In this document: positions 1 through 5,897 of the stretch, piece by piece
Position numbering within the stretch: the first letter of the stretch is position 1
How the letters are laid out: each line of letters starts with the position of its first letter
Assembly (NCBI GenBank): GCA_023434825.1
Contig: JAEYSH010000120.1
Coordinates: 1-10,952, forward strand
From: Methanobacteriota archaeon
Lineage (GTDB): Archaea; Methanobacteriota; Methanobacteria; Methanobacteriales; Methanobacteriaceae
Length of the DNA stretch: 10,952 nt
Direction of reading: 5' to 3'
The notes under the pieces: generated by a model
Told to the model about the DNA's origin: nothing
Seen by the model: only the letters and a program-made list of their open reading frames with translations
Database searches by the model: none
Made by a program: the position numbers and the translations under genes

Positions 1-983
1 TCTCTATTTGATGTGGAAATATAAAGATAACCTTTATGCTCAACTACTTCTCTAATTCTACCTAAATTAGTAAATAAAGCTTCTTCACCAGTAACACTAT
101 TTCCGTCTGCTGAAAGGCTAATTTTACGTAACTGTGAACCTCGAAGTCCTGCAACATATAATGCACCATTATAATAAGCTATTCCAGAGGGAGCAAGTGT
201 AAAATCTGTGTAAAAAATTAATGGTTTCTCAAAGCCTTGTGGAGAATCATTACCTTGATAATCAGGCCATCCATAATTCCCATCTTTCATAATATTATTT
301 ATTTCATCATATCTTGATTGTCCGTGTTCTGATGAATACATTTGTTTAGTTATAGGATTCCATGTGATTCCCTGAGGATTTCGATGTCCGTATGAATAAA
401 CGTAATTACCAAAAGGATTATCAGATGGAATAGAACCATCTTTATTTAATCTAAGTATTTTCCCAGATAAAGAGTTAATATTTTGTGCTTCGGGACGGTT
501 AGAAGCATCTCCTGTTGTTACATATAATTTCCCATCAGGTCCAAACTTCATACGTCCGCCGTCATGAATTTGTGCACTTGGGATATAATCAATTAAAATG
601 TTTTCTTTTTCTAATTTTTCATTTAATGTAAATCTAGATATTCTATTTCCATTTTGTGCAGTGTAATATAGGTATATATATTTATTTACATTGAATTCTG
701 GATCAACTGCTATTCCTAGCAATCCAGACTCTGCCATTTCATTGACATTTATATTTCCTATTGATTTAAGAGTACCATTATCTAAGATACTCACTCGTCC
801 ACTTCGCTCTGTAAATACAATTCTGTCGTCTGGAAGAAAATCTATTGCCCAGGGGGTGTCCAGATTTTCAGCTACAATTGTCATTTGATTATTATTTTGG
901 CCTGTATTACTTAAAAAAGCTAAAAATAAGACTATAATTATAATTAAAATTAATAAGGATGCTAAAATATATTTTTTGTTCAT
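1..983 (-). CDS. PQQ-dependent sugar dehydrogenase (GSDH family), membrane-anchored, C-terminus cut by window edge
   Basis: The minus-strand frame opens with ATG at 983-981 and stays open for 327 codons to the left edge. Residues 5-24 form one hydrophobic helix after MNKK, so the enzyme is probably tethered to the membrane with its catalytic domain outside. The rest matches the six-bladed beta-propeller of soluble glucose/aldose dehydrogenases: LDTPWAIDFLPD (41-52), ESGLLGIAVDPEF (85-97), IHDGGRMKFGPDG (139-151), GHRNPQGITWNP (199-210), SEHGQSRYDEIN (218-229), LRGSQLRKI (280-288) and GRIREVVEHKGYLYIST (308-324). His140 sits where Acinetobacter glucose dehydrogenase has its catalytic base (His144). 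The family oxidises sugars with PQQ and calcium. Family length is about 350-400 residues, so only a short C-terminal end is missing. No good ribosome-binding site precedes the ATG. Substrate and cofactor in this organism are unknown; the fold assignment is firm. Confidence 0.88.
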   Translation of the reverse strand, partial: MNKKYILASLLILIIIIVLFLAFLSNTGQNNNQMTIVAENLDTPWAIDFLPDDRIVFTERSGRVSILDNGTLKSIGNINVNEMAESGLLGIAVDPEFNVNKYIYLYYTAQNGNRISRFTLNEKLEKENILIDYIPSAQIHDGGRMKFGPDGKLYVTTGDASNRPEAQNINSLSGKILRLNKDGSIPSDNPFGNYVYSYGHRNPQGITWNPITKQMYSSEHGQSRYDEINNIMKDGNYGWPDYQGNDSPQGFEKPLIFYTDFTLAPSGIAYYNGALYVAGLRGSQLRKISLSADGNSVTGEEALFTNLGRIREVVEHKGYLYISTSNR

Positions 984-1047
984 TTAAAACACTTTTTGAT
1001 GTTTTGAATAAATTTTTTAATTATTTTTTATTTATTTAAATTTTATT

Positions 1048-1055
1048 TTTTATAA
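1048..1055 (-). promoter_or_regulatory. Candidate TATA box for the sugar dehydrogenase gene
   Basis: The minus strand reads TTATAAAA here. An archaeal start site about 25 bases downstream would lie near 1025 and give a leader of roughly 40 bases. The 984-1216 region is extremely AT-rich, so similar strings occur by chance. Confidence 0.27.
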
Positions 1056-1133
1056 TGTTATTTTAAAGGGCAAATTTATTCATTTATTTTTGGATTTTTT
1101 TTATTTTGATATGATGTTAATTTTAATAATAAC

Positions 1134-1143
1134 TTAAATATAA
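1134..1143 (+). promoter_or_regulatory. Candidate TATA box for the flippase gene
   Basis: TTAAATATAA lies about 75-80 bases before the TTG start at 1217, predicting transcription from about 1167 with a leader near 50 bases. It is the best TATA-like string on this strand of the divergent intergenic region, but the AT-rich background makes it weak evidence. Confidence 0.3.
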
Positions 1144-1205
1144 TTAATACTATTCTAGTTGATGATAATTTAAAATGTATTTTTAAAAAATATTATCTGA
1201 ATCAT

Positions 1206-1212
1206 GAGGTGA
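1206..1212 (+). promoter_or_regulatory. Ribosome-binding site fixing a TTG start
   Basis: GAGGTGA matches the complement of the archaeal 16S rRNA 3' end and lies four bases before TTG at 1217. The rhodanese gene has the same motif and the same spacing (GAGGTGA at 2751-2757, ATG at 2762), which supports this TTG as the true start. Confidence 0.8.
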
Positions 1213-1216
1213 AATT

Positions 1217-2701
1217 TTGGATCGGTATCGCGTTTTTCTTCAAAGAATGGGTCTTATTGGAACATCAAACTTTTTAGTCACCATTACTTCAATTATTTTC
1301 TTGCCAATTATAACCCAAAATCTTTCGATTCCTGATTATGCGGTTTACGTCCAATTTCAAATTACAATTACTCTTGTATACAGTATTGCAATATTGGGCT
1401 TACCTTATACAATGGTTAGATTTATGGCTGCTTCGAGAAATATAGAGGAAATACAGGAGTCATTTTATTCATTTTTATTTACTGTACTTGGTGTGAGTTT
1501 AATACTAGCCATAATATTGTATTTTCTAGCAGTACCAATTTCAAATTTATTATTTAACGGTAATTTGGCAGTTGGACTAATTTTACCATTAACTACCTTA
1601 ATGACGGCATTAATGTACCTTTTTTTCGATTATTTCAGGGCATTTAATCAAATGAACAAATATGCACTTTTAACTACAGTTCAAGCTTATATGGTTATTA
1701 TATTCGGCGCAATTTTGATATTTGCCGGTTTTGGAGTGGTGGGGGCAGTTACTGGTATTTTGATTACTCAAACTTTAATTTCACTAATTATGTTCATAAT
1801 GGTTCTAAGACAAATCGGATTTAAAATACCAAGGTTTAGAAATTTAAGAGAATATTTATCTTTTGGATTACCTACAATACCGAGTAATGCTTCTTTTTGG
1901 ATATTGGATGCTACTGATCGTTATGTAATTGGAATAGCTCTTGGTATAAATGCAGTTGGTTTCTATTCTGCTGGGTATACAATTAGTTCTTTAATGGCGC
2001 TTCTTACAGCTCCACTTTATACAGTCTTATTACCAATTTTATCGCAGTATTATGCTGAAAAAAAAATAAGAGAGACACGATTTCTCCTAAATTATTCTAT
2101 AAAATTATATCTGGTTGTAGCTGTGCCTACAGTAGTTGGATTATCTGTACTATCAAAACCATTACTATATATTTTATCTACACCTGCTTTAGCTGATATA
2201 GGATATATTATAACTCCTATTCTTGCAACTGGGGGATTAGTATTTGGCCTTTATTGTATTGTAACTCAAATAATAGTTATGGAAAGGCGAACTAAGATAA
2301 CAGGATATGTTTGGGTAGCTGCTACAATATTAAATGTTGTTTTAGATATTACTGCAGGATATTTATTTGGAATTATTGGAATTGCAGTAACCACTCTTCT
2401 TATTTACTCATTTGCATTTTTAATTACAGCATATTATGCTTTTAGTTATATAAGATGTAATTTCTATTTTGGATTTGCAGGTAAAGTAATAATTGCGGCT
2501 TTGGCCATGGCAGTATTTTTAATAATAATAAATCCTTATGGGTCATTAAACATTGTTTTAGCAGGATTAGCATCACTAGGACTATATTTGCTGATTCTAT
2601 TACTCCTTAAAGGAATCAGAATAGATGAAATTAAATTTTTTACTGGAATAATAAAAGAATCAATTATAAATGCTTATATGTCTTTAAGAGGAATGGTATA
2701 G
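1217..2701 (+). CDS. Polysaccharide / lipid-linked oligosaccharide flippase (Wzx-like, MOP superfamily)
   Basis: This 494-residue, almost wholly hydrophobic protein has about 12-14 membrane helices and few charges outside short loops. It is near the usual length of Wzx/RfbX-type polysaccharide exporters. Family-like features are a short charged N-terminus leading into GLIGTSNF (12-19), the central FGLPTIPSN (216-224), DATDRYVIG (231-239) and GFYSAGY (248-254); the conserved aspartate and tyrosine of this central stretch are typical. Family members flip lipid-linked sugars across the cytoplasmic membrane for polysaccharide or glycoprotein synthesis. In an archaeon the cargo could be a surface-glycan or pseudomurein precursor, but no glycosyltransferase lies beside it to indicate which. 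Translation starts at TTG behind GAGGTGA. A rhodanese gene follows after 60 bases and may be cotranscribed. The substrate is not known. Confidence 0.9.
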   Translation: MDRYRVFLQRMGLIGTSNFLVTITSIIFLPIITQNLSIPDYAVYVQFQITITLVYSIAILGLPYTMVRFMAASRNIEEIQESFYSFLFTVLGVSLILAIILYFLAVPISNLLFNGNLAVGLILPLTTLMTALMYLFFDYFRAFNQMNKYALLTTVQAYMVIIFGAILIFAGFGVVGAVTGILITQTLISLIMFIMVLRQIGFKIPRFRNLREYLSFGLPTIPSNASFWILDATDRYVIGIALGINAVGFYSAGYTISSLMALLTAPLYTVLLPILSQYYAEKKIRETRFLLNYSIKLYLVVAVPTVVGLSVLSKPLLYILSTPALADIGYIITPILATGGLVFGLYCIVTQIIVMERRTKITGYVWVAATILNVVLDITAGYLFGIIGIAVTTLLIYSFAFLITAYYAFSYIRCNFYFGFAGKVIIAALAMAVFLIIINPYGSLNIVLAGLASLGLYLLILLLLKGIRIDEIKFFTGIIKESIINAYMSLRGMV

Positions 2702-2761
2702 TTTTTAATAATAATAAACATATTAAATTAAGTTAAGAAGTTATAAATTTGAGGTGAAAAA

Positions 2762-3118
2762 ATGTCTTTATTTAAAAGAAAAACAAAAGATTTTGAAGAT
2801 ATTGAACCTAAAGACGCTTTTACTATACTTGAAAAACATAGGGAAGATCCAGATTATGTTCCTTTAGATGTAAGGACACCAGATGAATATAATCAGGGGC
2901 ATATCGAAAATGCAGAATTCTTAAACATTAAATCATCAGATTTTGAAAAAGAGCTTGAAAAATTAGATAAAAATAAGAAATATCTGGTTTACTGTAGATC
3001 TGGAATTAGAAGTAATAAAGCTGCAGAATTAATGAAAAAGCATGAATTTAAAGAAGTTTATAATATTATTGGCGGATTTGAAAAATGGAAATCTAAAAGA
3101 TTACCATTTGAAAAATAA
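2762..3118 (+). CDS. Single-domain rhodanese (sulfurtransferase)
   Basis: A 118-residue cytoplasmic protein with one rhodanese domain at about residues 14-115. The signature pieces are PLDVRTPDEYNQGHIENA (34-51), the active-site loop CRSGIR (78-83) with the persulfide-carrying Cys78 and the loop-closing Arg83, and the C-terminal GGFEKWK (104-110). The six-residue loop is the sulfurtransferase type rather than the longer phosphatase type. Such proteins carry sulfane sulfur as a cysteine persulfide between donors and acceptors in sulfur delivery or detoxification. The N-terminal 13 residues are charged and not a signal peptide. The start is fixed by GAGGTGA four bases before ATG. It follows the flippase gene by 60 bases, with no evident functional link. 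A T-run terminator follows at 3158. Partner proteins cannot be inferred from this window. Confidence 0.93.
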   Translation: MSLFKRKTKDFEDIEPKDAFTILEKHREDPDYVPLDVRTPDEYNQGHIENAEFLNIKSSDFEKELEKLDKNKKYLVYCRSGIRSNKAAELMKKHEFKEVYNIIGGFEKWKSKRLPFEK

Positions 3119-3157
3119 TCCTTAAAATCAATTTAAAATATAGAAATATTTAAATCA

Positions 3158-3169
3158 TTTTTATTTTTT
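3158..3169 (+). terminator. Poly-T terminator after the rhodanese gene
   Basis: TTTTTATTTTTT lies 40 bases past the rhodanese stop codon with no strong hairpin before it. T-runs of this kind end transcription in archaea. Confidence 0.55.
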
Positions 3170-3322
3170 ATATTAACTCGTGTTCTTTAATTTAAAAATA
3201 ACGATCTCTTTCTTTTAAAATCTAAGAATTCCTTGAAATATCTCATATTCAATCTGAATACCTTATTTCCCTAAATTCTGACATTAAACTATAATTTTAT
3301 GACAATATACCAATTTATTTAG

Positions 3323-3330
3323 TTTATATA
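3323..3330 (+). promoter_or_regulatory. Candidate TATA box for the small membrane protein gene
   Basis: TTTATATA is a close match to the archaeal TATA consensus. It predicts a start near 3355 and a leader of about 90 bases to the ATG at 3447. Confidence 0.4.
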
Positions 3331-3446
3331 TTAAGCTTGTATTAAATCTAAAATTTATTTTTATGGAAAATAACAATATAATAATCAAAAAACATTTTAA
3401 AACAAAATAATAAAAACATTTACGAAATTAAATAAAAGGTTGAAAA

Positions 3447-3815
3447 ATGAACATTAATTGGAGAGCTGTAGCTATTGGATTGATTATAACTGTTATTTTA
3501 GTACTAATATTCTCTCAGTTTAATTTAGGATATTTAGGAGCAATTATCGGAGGATTAGTTGTAGGGTACATGATTACAGGTAGCTACATGGATGGGGCTA
3601 TAAATGGAGGATTATCAGCAGGTATCGGTGGTTTTATAATGTTACCTGTATATGCACTTTTATTTGAAAGAAGCATTATTTTAATAGCAATAGTAGCTGC
3701 AATAGACATATTGGTTTCATACTTTATAATTGGAGCTATCTTTGGAATAATTGGAACTTTTATGAAAGTTAAATTGTTTAACAAACTTCAATATCAAACC
3801 AAACATAGACCGTAA
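3447..3815 (+). CDS. Small four-helix membrane protein, DUF5518-like
   Basis: This 122-residue protein is mostly membrane helix: about residues 7-24, 29-44, 55-73 and 76-106, with short glycine-rich turns (GAIIGGLVVGYM at 32-43; GGLSAGIGGF at 54-63) and a basic tail (KLFNKLQYQTKHRP). The opening NINWRAVAIG and the glycine-rich GSYMDGAINGG loop (45-55) resemble, from memory, the DUF5518 membrane proteins common in Methanobacteriales; I could not verify this. No catalytic residues or metal ligands stand out and the function is unknown. ATG was chosen because AGGTTGA, an imperfect ribosome-binding site, lies just before it. It stands alone, with its own TATA-like box upstream and a T-run terminator downstream, between unrelated genes. 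Confidence 0.8.
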   Translation: MNINWRAVAIGLIITVILVLIFSQFNLGYLGAIIGGLVVGYMITGSYMDGAINGGLSAGIGGFIMLPVYALLFERSIILIAIVAAIDILVSYFIIGAIFGIIGTFMKVKLFNKLQYQTKHRP

Positions 3816-3947
3816 AATCTTATATCGGATGTCCATGTGTTCATCGAACTTAAAAATGAATAAATAAATTAAATATAGCTGATTTTAAACTTATTTAAGA
3901 TATTGAAAAATAATTAATGCCCTGCGGTGTCACATGTGGATCTAAAA

Positions 3948-3955
3948 TTTTTTTT
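3948..3955 (+). terminator. Poly-T terminator after the small membrane protein gene
   Basis: A run of eight T follows a short GC-richer patch (3918-3940) that includes the palindrome CACATGTG at 3931-3938. It lies 132 bases past the stop at 3815, in the gap before a convergent gene, and is the only long T-run there. Confidence 0.45.
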
Positions 3956-3999
3956 GTAATGACAAAGAATGTATTGAATTAATTTTAACCATAAATTGG

Positions 4000-4020
4000 A
4001 GAGTGGAGGATTTTCACTCT
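4000..4020 (-). terminator. Stem-loop 3' of the response regulator gene
   Basis: AGAGTG (4000-4005) pairs with CACTCT (4015-4020) around a nine-base loop, 23 bases past the response-regulator stop. There is no long T-run after it on the minus strand, so it may be an RNA 3'-end structure rather than a terminator. Confidence 0.28.
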
Positions 4021-4043
4021 AATATCGGAAGAATAAGTAATTT

Positions 4044-4835
4044 TTACTTTTCTCTATTCTTTTTATGCTTTGTAATATCACTATGCATGCCGAGAGTAGC
4101 AAAATAATTTCCCTGATCATCTAGCAGTGCTGAACCTTTAGCAAGAGTCCATAAAATAGAACCATCTTTTTTCCGAAACTTGATAATTTCTTCAAATTTT
4201 TCATTATTTAAAATTTTTTTATTAGCTTTATAGAATACAGGAATTTGATCTTGATCTATAAATTTAAAAATTTTATGGCCAAGTATCTCTTCTTCATTGT
4301 ATCCTAACATTTCACACATTCTTTGGTTAACAAAAATAAATCCCTTTTCAGGCGTAGCGATTGAAACACCTTCATGTGTTGTTTCAATAATTTGACGATA
4401 TTTTTCTTCGCTTTTGGCTAATTTTTTATCTATTTCATGTTTATAAATGGCCGATTCAATAGAAATTAACAATAATTCAGAACTAATTGGTTTATTTACA
4501 AACCCATAAGGATTAGATAATTTAACTCTTTCAAATGTGTTTTTATCAGCAAAAGCACTCATATAAACAACAGGAATATCAAAAAGAGTTTTTATCTCTT
4601 CAGCTGCTTCAATACCGTCCATATCACCCTTTAAAGTGATATCCATTAAAATTAAATCAGGTTTAAGATCCCCTGCTTTTTTAACTGCTTCAGCCCCTCT
4701 TGAAGCTATTCCAACAACATCAAAACCAAACCTATTTAATCTATTTTTAACATCCATTGCAGTAATAGATTCATCTTCTACAATTAGAATTTTAGTCATA
4801 AAGGACATTTTATTATGATTTAAATAATCACACAT
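4044..4835 (-). CDS. Response regulator: receiver domain plus PAS domain, no kinase or DNA-binding output
   Basis: This 263-residue protein has a CheY-like receiver at about residues 14-132: acidic pocket Glu20-Asp21 in ILIVEDE, phospho-acceptor Asp65 in LILMDITLKGDMDG, Ser93 in YMSAFAD and Lys115 in VNKP. A PAS domain follows at about 141-257 (EEKYRQIIETTHEG, FVNQRMCEMLGYNEEEILGH, then FRKKDGSILWTLAKGSA and the closing HSDITKHKK). The frame then ends, with no histidine kinase, DNA-binding or enzymatic domain. Receiver-PAS proteins are frequent in methanogens, often with a kinase after the PAS; here signal output must go through protein contacts. No sensor kinase gene is next door. The start is uncertain. 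ATG at 4835 overlaps the stop of an eight-codon leader frame (TAATG), suggesting coupling, but ATG at 4808 or 4799 (MTKILIVEDE) would also give a complete receiver. None has its own ribosome-binding site. Confidence 0.88.
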   Translation of the reverse strand: MCDYLNHNKMSFMTKILIVEDESITAMDVKNRLNRFGFDVVGIASRGAEAVKKAGDLKPDLILMDITLKGDMDGIEAAEEIKTLFDIPVVYMSAFADKNTFERVKLSNPYGFVNKPISSELLLISIESAIYKHEIDKKLAKSEEKYRQIIETTHEGVSIATPEKGFIFVNQRMCEMLGYNEEEILGHKIFKFIDQDQIPVFYKANKKILNNEKFEEIIKFRKKDGSILWTLAKGSALLDDQGNYFATLGMHSDITKHKKNREK

Positions 4836-4884
4836 TAATATTTTATTATTTTAGTTTTCAAATGCTCTCTCCCTCAATCACCTT
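4835..4884 (-). promoter_or_regulatory. Leader of the response regulator gene with a possible coupled mini-ORF
   Basis: The minus strand carries AAGGTGAT (4884-4877) and then GAGGGAGAG, both like ribosome-binding sites, but neither is near a response-regulator start. They precede TTG at 4861, which opens eight codons (LKTKIIKY) ending in TAA at 4837-4835. The last A of that stop is the A of ATG at 4835. This looks like translational coupling, though a frame this short can arise by chance. Confidence 0.3.
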
Positions 4885-4933
4885 AAAACATAAACACAAT
4901 ATACATACTTGGTAAGTAAAAAGCATTTTCAGA

Positions 4934-4941
4934 TTTATAAA
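4934..4941 (+). promoter_or_regulatory. TATA box of the polymerase operon
   Basis: TTTATAAA is a strong archaeal TATA match. It predicts a start near 4966, about 27 bases before the TTG at 4993. The string is palindromic, so it could also serve the divergent response-regulator gene with a start near 4908. Confidence 0.5.
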
Positions 4942-4977
4942 AGCTCATTACGGAGTAAGAAAACTAAATAAAAGAAA

Positions 4978-4984
4978 AAGGAGG
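4978..4984 (+). promoter_or_regulatory. Ribosome-binding site fixing a TTG start
   Basis: AAGGAGG lies eight bases before TTG at 4993, the strongest ribosome-binding site in the window. The start is also supported because the product then aligns residue for residue with the next gene's product from position 1. Confidence 0.8.
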
Positions 4985-4992
4985 GAAATAAT

Positions 4993-5379
4993 TTGAGAGT
5001 AAGTGGAGGAGTACCTTCTGGAAGATATGCCGAATTATATCACCCGGAAATTTTTGAAGAACATGAATCAGTCATCGTATTTACAAGGGAATATATTAAC
5101 AGGAGATACTCCTCTATCATGGCTGAAATAGACCATATTAATAAAATTGCTTTGCATCTTTCAAGAAGTGAAGAATGGAAGTTAATTGGGTACTGGCCTA
5201 AAATAATGCAGAGTGTGGACGTTATTGATTATAATATGGATTTAATATTTGAAAAAGAACCTTTACAATCTTATTTAGATGCATACATTTACAATAAAGT
5301 TCAAAGTTCCCAGAAGGATATTTCAGTATCTGAAAATAAAGCCATTGCTTCAATTAACGCTTCTAATAATCTTTTATAG
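4993..5379 (+). CDS. Uncharacterised 128-residue protein, first gene of the polymerase operon
   Basis: I do not recognise the family. The protein is soluble, with no signal peptide or membrane segment. The N-terminal part has short beta-like stretches (RYAELYHPEIF at 11-21; ESVIVFTREYI at 25-35). A helical middle follows (about 36-60 and 62-88), then a polar serine-rich tail from about 103. No metal-binding cysteines or known catalytic motif are visible. It aligns without gaps with the product of the next gene over about 100 residues (18 identities, 10 of them in the first 30, including Leu15, Tyr16, Pro18, Phe21, Val29 and Phe30), so the two are probably ancient duplicates. Translation starts at TTG behind AAGGAGG. 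The next gene begins 18 bases after its stop and the PolB large-subunit gene follows that one. The operon suggests a role linked to DNA synthesis or its control, which is inference only. Confidence 0.8.
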   Translation: MRVSGGVPSGRYAELYHPEIFEEHESVIVFTREYINRRYSSIMAEIDHINKIALHLSRSEEWKLIGYWPKIMQSVDVIDYNMDLIFEKEPLQSYLDAYIYNKVQSSQKDISVSENKAIASINASNNLL

Positions 5380-5397
5380 TGAAAGGTATGATTAGAA

Positions 5398-5892
5398 ATG
5401 CGTTACACCTATGGCATCATGGATGAAAGAAAAATACTACTGTATAAACCTCAGTTATTCTTAAAAGATAAAGATTTACTGGTTTTTTCAAGTTCAGACT
5501 TTCTAAAATGGCATAATGATATTAGGGAATATTTAGATGCATTATATCAAATTGATTCCCTGGAGATGGAGAAAGGAAACTCCATTAACATGAATGAGCT
5601 TGATCTGGCTATGGCTGTGCTTAATAATGTTAAATTAAACTTTGAAAATATATTTGATTCTGATGAAATCTCTATTTCTCCTTATATGTATCTATCAACT
5701 CTTGATAAAAAATATAAAAGGCACAGGTCTTCTTATACAAGCGATATGAGGCGTTGTGATGTCCAAATACCTGTAATTACGCAAGGTACTAGATACAAAC
5801 ATTTGATGGAAATAATCAATGAAGCTAATAATGACTTTTCAAAAGCTAGAAAAACGGATGAAGATGAACAGGACTATGAAAAAGAGGATTAA
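5398..5892 (+). CDS. Uncharacterised 164-residue protein, second gene of the polymerase operon, paralogue of the first
   Basis: No family is recognised. Residues 1-100 match the preceding gene's product position for position: RYTYGIMDERKILLYKPQLF (2-21) and KDLLVF (25-30) correspond to its beta-like N-terminus, and NFENIF (81-86) to its NMDLIF. It adds a C-terminal extension of about 60 residues. The extension has a basic patch (DKKYKRHRSSYTSDMRR, about 103-119) and ends in a strongly acidic tail (KTDEDEQDYEKED). The protein is soluble, with no signal peptide or membrane helix. The basic patch could contact nucleic acid, but that is a guess. It begins 18 bases after the upstream stop, and the polymerase ATG lies five bases after its own stop, so the three genes are almost certainly cotranscribed and probably translationally coupled. 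No strong ribosome-binding site of its own is visible, which fits coupling. Confidence 0.8.
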   Translation: MRYTYGIMDERKILLYKPQLFLKDKDLLVFSSSDFLKWHNDIREYLDALYQIDSLEMEKGNSINMNELDLAMAVLNNVKLNFENIFDSDEISISPYMYLSTLDKKYKRHRSSYTSDMRRCDVQIPVITQGTRYKHLMEIINEANNDFSKARKTDEDEQDYEKED

Positions 5893-5897
5893 AAGGG

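Larger units (their letters stand above)
3119..3446. other. AT-rich intergenic region without a gene
   Basis: I found no convincing open frame, tRNA-like fold or repeat in these 328 bases on either strand. The left part holds the T-run that probably ends rhodanese transcription. The right part holds a TATA-like box at 3323 and an A-rich stretch leading to the next gene. The middle (about 3175-3310) is slightly richer in C and has no recognisable content; it could be a decayed gene or an undetected small RNA, but nothing I can see supports either. Confidence 0.6.

Noticed and set aside
691..888. Plus-strand open frame of 65 codons
   Set aside because: It lies antisense within the sugar dehydrogenase gene, whose minus-strand frame shows clear family motifs; the plus frame has no recognisable protein features.
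3584..3784. Minus-strand open frame of 66 codons
   Set aside because: It is antisense to the small membrane protein gene and mirrors its repetitive hydrophobic codons; it has no ribosome-binding site or protein-like domain.
3821..3850. Weak inverted repeat (CGGATG with CATCG) after the small membrane protein gene
   Set aside because: The stem is about five pairs with a bulge and no T-run follows directly; the T-run at 3948 is a better terminator.
4636..4818. Plus-strand open frame of 60 codons
   Set aside because: It is antisense to the receiver domain, whose catalytic residues are all present on the minus strand.
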